From Blastococcus sp. DSM 46786 (GTDB lineage Bacteria; Actinomycetota; Actinomycetes; Mycobacteriales; Geodermatophilaceae), in assembly GCF_900109665.1 (NCBI RefSeq), contig NZ_FOAO01000015.1:1-64000 (forward strand): a DNA stretch of 64,000 bases, written 5' to 3'. The position numbers and the translations under genes were made by a program. Below are positions 35,390 through 44,451 of the stretch, piece by piece. Within the stretch, counting starts at the first letter, position 1. Each line of letters starts with the position of its first letter. The notes beneath the pieces were generated by a model. The model did no database searches, had not been told where the DNA came from, and saw only the letters and a program-made list of their open reading frames with translations.

Positions 35390-38300
35390 GCGCCGGCGCG
35401 CCGCGGGGTCCGCTCGCCGCGCTGGCGGGCGTCCCGGGGCTCCGCGGCGCGCTGGTGCGGGCCGGGCTCGCGGCGCTCGCCCAGACCGCGGGCCTGGTGC
35501 TCCTGGCCGCCGGTCTCGCGCACGCCGTCGCCCGGGCGAGCGGGCTGGGCGAGGGCTCCCCCGCGGTCCCGCTCGCGCTGGCGGCGGCCGGTGTCGCGCT
35601 GCGCGCCGCCGCGGGGAGCCTCGGTGAGGCGGTGGCCGCGCGGGACGCCCGCCGGGCCGAGGACCTGCTGCGCCGCCGGCTGCTCGAGCGGCTCGCCACC
35701 TCCCCCGCCGCGGTGGCCGCGGCCGGCGGTCCCGCCCCGGCCGCGCTGCTGGCCACCACGCGGCTGCACGAGCTCGGGCCGGCGCTGGCCACCTACCTGC
35801 CGGCGGTCGCGCAGACGCTGGTCGTCCCGCCGGCGCTGCTGCTGGCGCTGGCCTGGATCGACCTGCTGTCGGCGGTGCTCGTCGCCGTCACCCTGCCGCT
35901 GGTGCCGCTGTTCATGGTCCTGGTCGGGAAGTTCACGCAGGACGCGACGGCGGACTCCGCCAGGGCGCTGGACCGCATCGCCGCGCACGTCGCGGAGCTG
36001 GTGCGCGGCCTGCCCGTCCTGGTGGGGCTCGGCCGGGCCGCCGAGCAGACGGCGGCGCTGGCCGCGCTCGGCGAGGCGCACCGCACCCGCACGCTGGCCA
36101 CGCTGCGGATCGCGTTCCTCTCGGCCTTCGTGCTGGAGCTGATCGCCACGCTCTCGGTGGCCCTCGTGGCGGTGACCGTGGGCGTCCGGCTGGTCGAGGG
36201 CCACCTCGTCCTGGGGATCGGGCTCACCGCGCTGCTGCTCGCCCCCGAGGCGTTCGCCCCGCTGCGCGCGCTCGGCGCCGCCCACCACGCCGCGGAGGAC
36301 GCCGCCCTCGCCGCCGCCGAGGCGCGCGCGGTGCTGGCCGCGCCCGCCGGCGGCGCTCCGGTCCCGGTCCGGGGGGACGACGACCCGCGCGGTGCCGACG
36401 TCGCCGTCGCGGGGCTGAGCGTCTCCTACCCCGGCCGCGCCGTCCCGGCCCTGCCGCCCACCGACCTCGCCGTCCACCCCGGCGAGCTGGTGGTGCTCCG
36501 GGGCCCGAGCGGCTCGGGCAAGTCCACGCTGCTGGCCGCGCTGGCCGGCCTGACCGATCCCCGCGCCCGCGTCGGCGGCGCAGTCGCCGCCGGGGGCCCG
36601 GTCGCGGTGGTGCCGCAGTTCCCGCGCACCACCGGCGCGACGGTCGCCGACGAGCTGCGCCGGCACGCCGCCGCGGCGCCGGGGGTCGACGAGGTCGTGG
36701 CCGAGGCCTACGTCGTCGAGGCGCTCGGCCGGGTCGAGGCCCACCACCTGGCCGGCCGGGCGCCGGAGTCGCTCTCCCCCGGTGAGCTGCAGCGGGTGGC
36801 CCTCGCGCGCGCCCTGGTGCGGGTCCGCCGCGGCGCCCGGCTGCTGCTGCTCGACGAGCCGACCGCGCACCTGGACGATGACGCCCGCGGGCTGGTCGCC
36901 GCCGTCCTCGCCGCCCTGCGCGGCACCGTCACCGTCGTGCTGGTCACGCACGACCCGGTGCTCGCCGGCCTCGCCGACCGCGCCGTCGACCTCCCCGCCC
37001 CGGTCGGACCCGCGGGTACCGCCTCCCCGGCCGCAGCCGCAGGCCCGACCGGCTCCCCGGCCGCACCCGCGCGCCCGGCCGGCTCCCCCGGCGGCACCCC
37101 GGTGGACCAGCCGCGCCCGGCCGGGGCCGCGCCGGCGACCCCGGCTCCCACCGCCGGGGCCCTCCGCCGCGCGGTGCTGGCCGGCGCCCTCGCGTCCGGG
37201 GCGGGCGTCGCGCTCACCGCGGCGTCGGGCTGGCTGATCGTCCGGGCGGCGGAGATGCCCCCGGTGCTGACCCTGCTGGTCGCGACGGCCGGCGTCCGCT
37301 TCTTCGGCCTGGCCCGCGCGGTGCTGCGCTGGCTGGAGCGCCTGTCCGCCCACGACGTCGCGCTGCGCCGGGCCGCCGACCTGCGGGTGCGCGTCTGGCG
37401 GGCGCTGGCCGCCCAGGGGCTCGCCGCTGACCGGACGCCCGGGTCGGCGCTGGCGCGGGTGGTCGGCGACGTCGGCGTGGTGCAGGACCTCACCGTGCGG
37501 GTCCGGCCCCCGGCGCTGGTGGCCGCCACCGTGCCGGCCGCCACCGTCGCGGTGCTCGCGCTGGTGGACCTCGCCGCCGCCGGTGTCGTCGCCGCGGTGC
37601 TCGCGGGAACGGTGGCCGCCGTCCTGCTGGCCCACCGCGGTCTGGATGCCGGCGCCGCCCGCGCGGAGAGCAGCCTGCAGGTGGCGGCGCTGCGGGAGAC
37701 CAGCACCGTGCTCGAGGGGCTGGCCGACCTGCGGGCGCACGGGCTCGCCGCCCGCGCCGCCGCCGACCTCGACGCGGCCGCCGCCCGCCAGGCCGGCCGG
37801 GCCGGCACCCGTGACCGCGCCGCCGCCGTGGGCAACGGCCTGGTGGTGCTGGGCACCGGGCTGGCCGCGGTGCTCGGCACCGTCGCGGCGACGGCCGGAG
37901 GGCTCACCGGCCCGGCGATCGCCGTGGTCGCGCTGGCGCCGCTGGCGCTGGCCGAACCGCTGGCCGGGCTGGTCGGCGCCCTGCAGCGCCGTGGCGCGCT
38001 CGCGGACGCGCAGGCCCGCATCGACGCCGTCCTCACCGCGCCGGTCGCGGCCGAGCCCGCCGACCCGCTGCCCGCTCCCGATGTCGTCCGCTCGCTGCGC
38101 ACCGGGGCGCTGGTCGCCGGCTGGCCGGGCGGACCGGACGTGCTGCGCGGGGTCGACGCCCGCGCGGAGGCCGGTCGCGGCTGGCTGGTGATGCGCGGGC
38201 CGTCCGGCACGGGCAAGTCCACGTTCCTCGCGGTGCTCATGGCCGCGCTGCGGCCGCGGGGTGGCAGCTACGCCGTCGACGGCGTCCCCACCGACCGGAT

Positions 38301-38769
38301 CCCCGGCGACGACCTGCGCGCCCGCATGGCCTGGCTGCCGCAGGAAGCGCACGTCTTCGCCTCCTCCATCCGGGCGAACCTGGCGATGGCCGCCCCGCGC
38401 GGCGAGCTGGCCGGGCCCACCGGGGAGTCCCGCATGCGCGCGGCGTTGGCCGCGACCGGGCTGGCGGGGCTGCTCGCCACGCTGCCGGATGGGCTGGACA
38501 CCCCGGTCGGTGCCGGCGGGACGGCGCTGTCCGGTGGCGAGCGGCGGCGGCTGGCCGCTGCGCGCGCCCTGCTGGCCGACCGGGACGTCGTGCTGCTCGA
38601 CGAGCCGACCGCCCACCTGGACGGGCCGACCGCCGCGACGCTGATGCGCGACCTGCGGACGGCGTTCGCGGGGCGGGTGGTCGTCTGCGTCACCCACGAC
38701 GACGACGTCGAGCGCCCCGGTGACACGGTGCTGCACCTAGGCGAGACGGCGGTCCGGGCAACCGCCTGA
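35386..38769 (+). CDS. cydDC: Fused CydD-CydC thiol reductant ABC exporter
   Basis: The 1127-residue single polypeptide carries two full ABC half-transporters. The CydD half has six helices and an ATPase with Walker A GPSGSGKST (Lys379) and signature LSPGELQRVALARAL. A Pro/Ala/Gly-rich linker at about residues 538-590 with repeated SPAAPARPAGSP-like units follows. The CydC half has six helices and an ATPase with Walker A GPSGTGKST (Lys944) and signature LSGGERRRLAAARAL. CydDC exports cysteine/glutathione-type thiols and is required for cytochrome bd assembly. Separate genes are usual in enterobacteria; fusion is known in actinobacteria. Confidence 0.93.
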   Translation: MSAGAPRGPLAALAGVPGLRGALVRAGLAALAQTAGLVLLAAGLAHAVARASGLGEGSPAVPLALAAAGVALRAAAGSLGEAVAARDARRAEDLLRRRLLERLATSPAAVAAAGGPAPAALLATTRLHELGPALATYLPAVAQTLVVPPALLLALAWIDLLSAVLVAVTLPLVPLFMVLVGKFTQDATADSARALDRIAAHVAELVRGLPVLVGLGRAAEQTAALAALGEAHRTRTLATLRIAFLSAFVLELIATLSVALVAVTVGVRLVEGHLVLGIGLTALLLAPEAFAPLRALGAAHHAAEDAALAAAEARAVLAAPAGGAPVPVRGDDDPRGADVAVAGLSVSYPGRAVPALPPTDLAVHPGELVVLRGPSGSGKSTLLAALAGLTDPRARVGGAVAAGGPVAVVPQFPRTTGATVADELRRHAAAAPGVDEVVAEAYVVEALGRVEAHHLAGRAPESLSPGELQRVALARALVRVRRGARLLLLDEPTAHLDDDARGLVAAVLAALRGTVTVVLVTHDPVLAGLADRAVDLPAPVGPAGTASPAAAAGPTGSPAAPARPAGSPGGTPVDQPRPAGAAPATPAPTAGALRRAVLAGALASGAGVALTAASGWLIVRAAEMPPVLTLLVATAGVRFFGLARAVLRWLERLSAHDVALRRAADLRVRVWRALAAQGLAADRTPGSALARVVGDVGVVQDLTVRVRPPALVAATVPAATVAVLALVDLAAAGVVAAVLAGTVAAVLLAHRGLDAGAARAESSLQVAALRETSTVLEGLADLRAHGLAARAAADLDAAAARQAGRAGTRDRAAAVGNGLVVLGTGLAAVLGTVAATAGGLTGPAIAVVALAPLALAEPLAGLVGALQRRGALADAQARIDAVLTAPVAAEPADPLPAPDVVRSLRTGALVAGWPGGPDVLRGVDARAEAGRGWLVMRGPSGTGKSTFLAVLMAALRPRGGSYAVDGVPTDRIPGDDLRARMAWLPQEAHVFASSIRANLAMAAPRGELAGPTGESRMRAALAATGLAGLLATLPDGLDTPVGAGGTALSGGERRRLAAARALLADRDVVLLDEPTAHLDGPTAATLMRDLRTAFAGRVVVCVTHDDDVERPGDTVLHLGETAVRATA

Positions 38770-38772
38770 GCA

Positions 38773-39058
38773 GTCCGGCGACCAGTCGCGCTCTGCCCAC
38801 CCACACGGGGCAGAGCCTGACTGTCCCCGACACCCCACTTGCCTGCCCGGGAAGCACCCGACCCGGCGGCCGCCGGGGTGGTCCGGCGACCAGTAGCGCT
38901 CTGCCCACCCACACGGGGCAGAGCCTGACTGTCCCCGACACCCCACTTGCCTGCCCGGGAAGCACCCGACCCGGCGGCCGCCGGGGTGGTCCGGCGACCA
39001 GTCGCGCCCCTGCCCACCCACACGGGGCAGAGAGCGACCGTCCCCGGCACCCCACCTG
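38773..39058. repeat. 108-bp tandem repeat, about 2.6 copies, each with a palindrome
   Basis: Units begin GTCCGGCGACCAGT at 38773, 38881 and 38989, giving an exact period of 108. Copies 1 and 2 differ at only one or two positions; copy 3 diverges and ends near 39058. Each has an imperfect hairpin with arms near CAGTCGCGCTCTGCCC / GGGCAGAGCCTGACTG (38783-38823, 38891-38931, 38999-39040). They sit at the 3' ends of convergent genes, so they may terminate transcription. The core palindrome is shared with 31198-31238. Confidence 0.88.
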
Positions 39059-39103
39059 CCCGGCGTCATCCGGCTTGTTGCCGGCGGTCATGCGCCCGGC
39101 CGG

Positions 39104-39203
39104 GCGGTGCGGCGCGGTGCGGTGCGGCGCGGTGCGGTGCGGTGCGGCGCGGTGCGGCGCGGCGCGGCGCGGTGCGGTACGAGGCTGTGCGGTACGGGGC
39201 GGG
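39104..39203. repeat. GCGGY pentanucleotide microsatellite
   Basis: Fifteen consecutive pentamers GCGGT or GCGGC run from 39104 to 39178, followed by a few degraded units (ACGAG, GCTGT, GCGGT, ACGGG) up to about 39203. The array lies just past the stop of the minus-strand gene at 39223 and outside any recognised coding sequence. A five-base unit would shift frame if translated. Confidence 0.88.
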
Positions 39204-39222
39204 CAGGGCGGGTCAGGCCGGG

Positions 39223-39852
39223 TCAGGCCGCCGGGACGTCCACCGGGATCTCCGGGCCGAGGCGGGCGCCCTGCAGCAGCGGCAGGTCGTCGCCGGACCA
39301 GAAGCTCCCCGGGTCGTAGGCGGTGAGCGGGCGGTCGCCGGGCAGCAGGCCCATGGCCGTGTAGGTGGCCGCGACCAGCTCGGCGCAGAAGACGGTCTCC
39401 GCCGACGTGTGCCGCCGCAGCCGGCCGTTCACCCAGCCCCGCACGAGTCCGCGGGTGGTCGGGAACGGCCGCCCGTCGAGGCGGGCGATCGTGCGCAGCA
39501 CGGCGTCCTCCATGGCCGGGGTCACCCCGCCGTCCTCCGCCGGGCCGACCAGCTGGCGCAGCCACGCCCGCTGGCCGTACCGCCCGCGCCAGGTGAGGAC
39601 GGCGTCGCGCAGGTCGTGCAGCTGGACCCCGCGCTGGTGCGTGCCGCTCCACGCGTCGGGCAGCGACTTCCCCAGCTCGGCGTGCCAGAGCAGCGGGGGC
39701 AGGTCCTCCAGCACGACCGCCATGCCGACGTGGTTCACCGGCGCGTTGGTCAGCGCGCGGATGGCGCGGTCGGCCAGCGAGGGGCCGCGGAAGATCCAGA
39801 CGTCGCCGGTGCGCGTGAGGTCGACCGCGGCGTCCAGGGAGAGATCGGGCAC
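39223..39852 (-). CDS. Hypothetical protein, possible permuted NlpC/P60 (YiiX-like) fold
   Basis: The 209-residue protein has an early TRTGDVWIFRGPSLADRAI segment, NHVGMAVVLEDLPPLLWHAE at about residues 39-58 and a late TVFCAELVAATYTAMGLLPG near 152-171. The order His (NHVGMA) before Cys (FCAELV) is the circularly permuted arrangement of YiiX/YebB-like papain-fold amidases. I infer this from motif order only. No signal peptide is present. A divergent small gene starts 20 bases away. Confidence 0.6.
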   Translation of the reverse strand: MPDLSLDAAVDLTRTGDVWIFRGPSLADRAIRALTNAPVNHVGMAVVLEDLPPLLWHAELGKSLPDAWSGTHQRGVQLHDLRDAVLTWRGRYGQRAWLRQLVGPAEDGGVTPAMEDAVLRTIARLDGRPFPTTRGLVRGWVNGRLRRHTSAETVFCAELVAATYTAMGLLPGDRPLTAYDPGSFWSGDDLPLLQGARLGPEIPVDVPAA

Positions 39853-39871
39853 GGGCCGCTACGTTACGGAC

Positions 39872-40105
39872 GTGCGCCTCTGGAAGATGCTCGGACTGGC
39901 CGGCCTCGCGGGAGTGACCGCCGGTGGTGTCGTGCTCGCCCGCAACGAGCGGCAGCGCCGCGCCTACACCCCCGACGACGTGCGGGCCCGGCTGCACGAG
40001 CGGGCCGCGGCGGCCCCGGAACCGGAGGTAGCGGCCCCGGCGTCCGCCGCCGAGCTCACCGGGGGCCGGAAGCACCGGCTGGCCCGGCTCCTGCGCCGCC
40101 CCTGA
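39872..40105 (+). CDS. Small hypothetical membrane-anchored protein
   Basis: The 77-residue product has one N-terminal helix (RLWKMLGLAGLAGVTAGGVV) and a charged, helical cytosolic tail (QRRAYTPDDVRARLHERAAA ... RKHRLARLLRRP). The GTG start is exactly seven bases downstream of a TACGTT -10 element (39860-39865), so the mRNA is probably leaderless. Similar single-helix proteins occur widely in actinobacteria without an assigned role. Confidence 0.65.
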   Translation: MRLWKMLGLAGLAGVTAGGVVLARNERQRRAYTPDDVRARLHERAAAAPEPEVAAPASAAELTGGRKHRLARLLRRP

Positions 40106-40199
40106 GCGCCGGCGCGCAGACTCCGGTCGTGGGCAACCGGCATGCCGCCGGGTGCCCGGGGTAGGGACGGCTGACCATCCCCCTCCCCGAGGAGCCGAC

Positions 40200-40748
40200 A
40201 TGGCCCGCAACACCCTGTCCCGCTCGCTGCACGACCTCGGCCTGTCCGCCTGGTTCGGCGGAACCCTGGCCAACGCCGTCGCCCTGAACGCCGCCGCGGG
40301 CGAGGCCGGGACGGATTCGGCCACCGGGCGCGTCGCCAATGCCGGCTGGGACCGCTGGACCCCGGTCAACGCCGCCGCCATCGGCGCCCACCTGATCGGC
40401 AGCGTCGGCCAGCTGCGGGCGAACAAGCAGCGGGTGGCCGCCCAGCAGGGCGTCGGCGGCATGTCCACCCTCAAGACCCTCGTCACCGTGGCCGCGCTCG
40501 GCGCCACCGCCTACAGCCGGGTGCTGGGGCAGCGGGTGTCGGATGCGGGCGCGGTGGCGTCGAAGTCCGGCACCCGGCCCAGCAAGCGCACCAAGGTCGC
40601 CCGGGCCGACCTCGCCGCCGCCCAGCAGCAGCTGGACACGCTGCAGTGGGTCATCCCCGCCCTCACCGGCACGCTGGTCGCGATCAGCTCCTACGCCGGA
40701 GAGCAGCAGCGCCCGAGCGAGGTGGCCGCGGGCGTCCGCGCCCGCTGA
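40200..40748 (+). CDS. Hypothetical membrane protein
   Basis: The 182-residue protein contains SRSLHDLGLSAWFGGTLANA near the N-terminus, a helix with AAAIGAHLIGSVGQLRANKQ, a further LKTLVTVAALGATAYSRVLG, and a C-terminal WVIPALTGTLVAISSYAGEQ helix. Three or four membrane segments are likely. Relatives are common in actinobacteria but unnamed. GAGGAGCC stands just upstream of the ATG. Confidence 0.68.
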   Translation: MARNTLSRSLHDLGLSAWFGGTLANAVALNAAAGEAGTDSATGRVANAGWDRWTPVNAAAIGAHLIGSVGQLRANKQRVAAQQGVGGMSTLKTLVTVAALGATAYSRVLGQRVSDAGAVASKSGTRPSKRTKVARADLAAAQQQLDTLQWVIPALTGTLVAISSYAGEQQRPSEVAAGVRAR

Positions 40749-40755
40749 GCGAGAC

Positions 40756-40786
40756 TCCCCGGCCGGCGGGCGGCACCGGCCGGGGA
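40756..40786. terminator. Bidirectional hairpin terminator
   Basis: TCCCCGGCCGG at 40756-40766 pairs exactly with CCGGCCGGGGA at 40776-40786, with a nine-base loop. It lies between the convergent membrane protein and UspA genes. Confidence 0.7.
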
Positions 40787-40803
40787 CCGCGGCACCCCCC
40801 AGG

Positions 40804-41220
40804 TCAGCGACCGGCCCCGCTCCCGCCCGGCCCGGCCTTGACGGCCAGCACCTGGCACCCGGCGTCGAGCAGGATCCGCTGGGCGTCGCTGCCGAAGATC
40901 AGCTTGCCCGTCGGCGTCCGCCGTCGGAGCCCGATCACGATGAGCGATGCGTCCAGCCGCTCGGCCAGGGCGACGATCTCCTCCGCCCCGTCCCGGCCGC
41001 CCACGCGCTGCTCGAGCTCGAAGGGCACGCCGGACTCCTCGAGCACCCGCCGGACCTCGGCCAGGTCGCCGGCGTCGGCGTAGGACGGGTCCACCAGGGA
41101 GTCCCCCCGGGACGTGTTCAGCACGTGCAGCGGCTGGTTCCGGAGATCGGCCTCCTCGACCGCCGCCTGCAACGCGGCGCGCCCCTCGGGCTTGGGCACG
41201 TACCCCACGACGATGGTCAC
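40804..41220 (-). CDS. Universal stress protein (UspA family)
   Basis: The 138-residue protein starts [20 protein letters not shown] and ends with the ATP-binding motif G-2x-G-9x-G-S/T region in [20 protein letters not shown] followed by CQVLAV. Its GTG overlaps the tctA stop by four bases, so this stress protein is translationally tied to a carboxylate transporter. It may sense ATP or modulate uptake. Confidence 0.85.
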   Translation of the reverse strand: MTIVVGYVPKPEGRAALQAAVEEADLRNQPLHVLNTSRGDSLVDPSYADAGDLAEVRRVLEESGVPFELEQRVGGRDGAEEIVALAERLDASLIVIGLRRRTPTGKLIFGSDAQRILLDAGCQVLAVKAGPGGSGAGR

Positions 41221-42758
41221 GAGCGGTTCCCCTCTGCCGGCACGGTCTCGGGCCGGTCGTGGACGAGCTCCTCCTCCACCCGGGACTGCCGGCGCTTGAG
41301 GTACACGCCGGCGGCCAGGAAGACGAGCAGCAGGATGTAGACGACCGCCGCGAACGGGCTCGTCACGAGTGCGCTGGGATCGCCCTGGCTGATCGCCAGG
41401 GTGCGCCGCAGCTGCTCCTCGGCGATGGGCCCGAGGATGAGCCCCACGACGGCCGGCGCCACGGGGAAGCCGAACTGCCGCATGCCCCAGCCGAGCACGC
41501 CCACGAGGAACAGCAGGATCATGTCGGCGGTCGAGGCACCGACCGCGTAGCTGCCCAGCGCGGCGAAGGTGAGGATGCCGGCGTACAGGTACGGGCGCGG
41601 GATCTGCAGCAGCTTCACCCAGACCCCCACCAGCGGCAGGTTCAGCACCAGCAGCAACAGGTTGCCGATGTAGAGGCTGGCGATCAGCGTCCACACCAGC
41701 GGCGCCTCCTGCTCGAACAGCAGCGGACCGGGCTGGATGCCGTAGCTCTGGAACGCGACGATGATGATCGCGGCCGTCGCCGAGGTCGGCAGGCCGAGGG
41801 TCAGCAGCGGCACCAGCACCCCGGCCGCCGCGGCGTTGTTCGCCGACTCCGGCCCGGCCACGCCCTCGATGGCGCCCTTGCCGAACTCCTCCTTGCGCTT
41901 GGAGAGCTTCCGCTCCATGGAGTAGGAGAGGAACGTCGAGACGTCGGCCCCGCCGGCGGGGATCGTGCCGATGGGGAACCCGACCGCGGCGCCGCGCAGC
42001 CACGGCTTCCACGAGCGGCGGAAGTCCTCGCGGGTCATCCAGCTGCCGCCCACCGGCACCAGCGGCAGCGGCCCCTTGCGCATCCGCGAGGCGACGTACA
42101 GGGCCTCGCCGACGGCGAAGATGCCGACCGCCACCACGACGACGTCGATGCCGTCGGCCAGGGCGGGCAGGCCGAAGGTGAAGCGCTGCTGGCCGGTGAG
42201 CGAGTCGGTGCCCACCATCGCCAGCAGCAGACCGACCGCGAGCGCCGCGATGCCGCGCGCCGGCGAGGCGCCGAACATCGCCGCCACGGTGAGGAAGGCC
42301 AGCACCGTGAGCGCCACGAAGTCCTGCGGGCCCAGCTGGACGGCCAGGTCGGCCACCACCGGGGCCACGAAGGTGAGCGCGACCGTCGCGATCGTGCCGG
42401 CGACGAACGAGCCGATCGCCGCCGTGGCCAGCGCCGCCGCCCCGCGTCCGGCCCGGGCCATGGCGTTGCCCTCCAGGGCGGTGACGATCGACGCCGCCTC
42501 GCCGGGGGTGTTGAGCAGGATCGACGTCGTGGACCCGCCGTACATGCCGCCGTAGTAGATGCCGGCGAACATGATGAAGGCGGCGGCGGGCTCCAGGCTG
42601 TAGGTCAGCGGCAGGAGCAGGGCCACGGTCATGGCCGGGCCGATCCCCGGCAGCACGCCGACGGCCGTGCCCAGCGTGACGCCGAGCAGCGCGTACAGGA
42701 GGTAGAGCGGCTGGAGGGCGGTCGCGAAACCGTCCACCAGCAGGCCGATGTCACCCAA
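41217..42758 (-). CDS. tctA: Tripartite tricarboxylate transporter large permease TctA
   Basis: The 513-residue membrane protein has about 11-12 helices and the family-typical [20 protein letters not shown] at residues 31-50, [20 protein letters not shown], and [20 protein letters not shown]. TctA is the main channel of secondary, binding-protein-dependent uptake of citrate-like di/tricarboxylates driven by an ion gradient. The gene overlaps tctB by eight bases and usp by four. Confidence 0.93.
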   Translation of the reverse strand: MGDIGLLVDGFATALQPLYLLYALLGVTLGTAVGVLPGIGPAMTVALLLPLTYSLEPAAAFIMFAGIYYGGMYGGSTTSILLNTPGEAASIVTALEGNAMARAGRGAAALATAAIGSFVAGTIATVALTFVAPVVADLAVQLGPQDFVALTVLAFLTVAAMFGASPARGIAALAVGLLLAMVGTDSLTGQQRFTFGLPALADGIDVVVVAVGIFAVGEALYVASRMRKGPLPLVPVGGSWMTREDFRRSWKPWLRGAAVGFPIGTIPAGGADVSTFLSYSMERKLSKRKEEFGKGAIEGVAGPESANNAAAAGVLVPLLTLGLPTSATAAIIIVAFQSYGIQPGPLLFEQEAPLVWTLIASLYIGNLLLLVLNLPLVGVWVKLLQIPRPYLYAGILTFAALGSYAVGASTADMILLFLVGVLGWGMRQFGFPVAPAVVGLILGPIAEEQLRRTLAISQGDPSALVTSPFAAVVYILLLVFLAAGVYLKRRQSRVEEELVHDRPETVPAEGNRS

Positions 42759-43308
42759 AGAAGGGCACCCCCTCCAGCGGCCCGGCGGGCAGGAACAGCC
42801 CGAGGACCTGCACGAACAGCACGTGGATGCCGACGTTCAGCACGGCACCGATGACGGCGGCGCGAACGATGCGGGCGCCGAGGGCCCAGGCCGTGCCCGC
42901 GAACAGCAGGGTGGCCGCGATGGGCCAGCCCAGCGGCTCGATGAGCAGCACCAGCGCGGCGAACGAGGCGACCAGCTTGGCGACGGTTCCCCAGTCGGTG
43001 CGGGCGCCGGCGTCGACGTCCTCGCCCTCCTCGGCGGAGCCGTGCTGACCCCGCAGCAGGCTGACCGCCAGCGCCACGGAGGCGCCGACCAGCAGCACGC
43101 CGACCGCGTACGGGAAGGCCCGGGGACCGAGCACGTTCGCCGAGCCGGGGACGGTGATGCTGGTCGTCTCCACGAGGGTGAACACCCCCACGGCGAACAG
43201 GCCGACGGCGATGGCGGCCTCGCCCCAGGACCAGGTCCGGGTGCGGCCACCCCGCTCCGGCGCCGCCACCCGCTCGGGGGCGGCGCCGGAGCCGGAAGCG
43301 GTGCTCAC
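42751..43308 (-). CDS. tctB: Tripartite tricarboxylate transporter small permease TctB
   Basis: The 185-residue protein has four helices ([60 protein letters not shown] and a C-terminal pair), the standard TctB layout. The GTG at 43308 overlaps the tctC stop by four bases. It forms the membrane complex with TctA. Confidence 0.88.
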   Translation of the reverse strand: MSTASGSGAAPERVAAPERGGRTRTWSWGEAAIAVGLFAVGVFTLVETTSITVPGSANVLGPRAFPYAVGVLLVGASVALAVSLLRGQHGSAEEGEDVDAGARTDWGTVAKLVASFAALVLLIEPLGWPIAATLLFAGTAWALGARIVRAAVIGAVLNVGIHVLFVQVLGLFLPAGPLEGVPFFG

Positions 43309-44336
43309 TGGACCAGCCCGATGTCCTCCAGCACGCCGCGGACGCGCTGGCGCTCCTCGGCCAGGAAGGCCTCGAACTCGTCGCCGGCGAGGTAGGCGTC
43401 GGACCAGCCGCGCTCCTCGACCTCGGCCTGCCACGCCTCGGACTCCTGCATCTGCGCGACCAGGGCGAGCAGCCGCTCACGCGCCTCGTCGGAGATGCCG
43501 GGCGGGCCGACGACGCCGCGCCAGTTGGTCAGCTCCACGTCGTAGCCGGCCTCGGTGAGGGTGGGTGCGTCGATGCCCTCGACGGGCTCCGCGCCGGTCA
43601 CCGCGAGGGCCCGCAGCTCCCCCGCCTCGATCTGCTGGGCGTACTCGCCGACGCCGGAGATGCCGGCGTCGACCTGGCCGCCGAGCAACGCGGCCAGCGA
43701 CTCGCCGCCGCCGGAGAACGCGACGTAGTTGAGGTCCTCGACCGGTAGGTCCGCCGCCTGGAACAGCAGCCCGGCCGCGATGTGGTCGGTGCCGCCGGCC
43801 GAGCCGCCGGCGATCGAGACGCCGCGGCCCTCGGTGCGGACGGCCTCGACCAGGTCGTCGACGCTCTGGAACGGCGAGTCCGCCGGGACGACGATGATCT
43901 CGTCCTCGGTGGTCAGCCGGGCCAGCGGCGTGACGTCGTCGAGGGTGGCCTGCGACTGGTTGGTCTCGACGGCGCCGACCATGACCAGGCCCATCACCAT
44001 GAGGAAGTCCTCGCTGCGCTCGTTGGCGAGCTCCGCGAGGCCGACGGTGCCGCCGGCGCCGCCCACGTTCGTCACGCGGGTGCTGCCGACGAGCCCCTCG
44101 CTCTCCAGCGCCGCGGCCATGGCCCGGGCCGTCTGGTCCCAGCCACCGCCGGGGTCGGCCGGCGCCATCACCGCGAGCCGGTCGATCTGGTCGGCACCCC
44201 CGCCGCCGCCGCCGCTGCTGCCGCCGTCGCTGCTGCAGCCGGTCAGGCCGACGGAGACCGCGGCGGCCACCGCGACGGATGCCGAGCGCAGGCGCCGGCG
44301 CGCCGGGCGGTGCACCGCTCGATGGGGAACTGTCAT
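43305..44336 (-). CDS. tctC: Tripartite tricarboxylate transporter substrate-binding protein TctC
   Basis: The 343-residue periplasmic-type binding protein of the Bug/TctC family has a basic N-region, a hydrophobic core and lipobox VGLTGC with Cys34, followed by a Ser/Gly linker. Conserved binding-cleft segments are visible: APADPGGGWDQTARAMAAAL, GGAGGTVGLAEL and ISGVGEYAQQIEAGELRALA. It captures the substrate for TctAB. It is the first gene of tctC-tctB-tctA-usp and is divergent from the two-component system. Confidence 0.92.
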   Translation of the reverse strand: MTVPHRAVHRPARRRLRSASVAVAAAVSVGLTGCSSDGGSSGGGGGGADQIDRLAVMAPADPGGGWDQTARAMAAALESEGLVGSTRVTNVGGAGGTVGLAELANERSEDFLMVMGLVMVGAVETNQSQATLDDVTPLARLTTEDEIIVVPADSPFQSVDDLVEAVRTEGRGVSIAGGSAGGTDHIAAGLLFQAADLPVEDLNYVAFSGGGESLAALLGGQVDAGISGVGEYAQQIEAGELRALAVTGAEPVEGIDAPTLTEAGYDVELTNWRGVVGPPGISDEARERLLALVAQMQESEAWQAEVEERGWSDAYLAGDEFEAFLAEERQRVRGVLEDIGLVQ

Positions 44337-44415
44337 GGGGAGACCTCCTCGTCCCGGAGCCGGGTGGCTCGTGGTGCGCCGGACGCTAGGAGCGCCGGGA
44401 CGGCGGGAGAATGCT

Positions 44416-44451
44416 GCGGTCGTAGCGGTCGTATTGGTCGTTGTGGTCGCA
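44416..44451. promoter_or_regulatory. Four 9-bp direct repeats in the tctC / sensor kinase promoter region
   Basis: Four consecutive units GCGGTCGTA, GCGGTCGTA, TTGGTCGTT and GTGGTCGCA share the core GGTCGT/C. The block ends directly before a possible -35 (GTCACA 44452-44457), 17 bases from a -10 GACAAT (44475-44480) for the kinase gene. It is a candidate binding site for the response regulator. Confidence 0.55.

Noticed and set aside
38773-39058. CRISPR-like array
   Set aside because: Units are contiguous 108-bp tandem copies with no unique spacers and no cas genes nearby.
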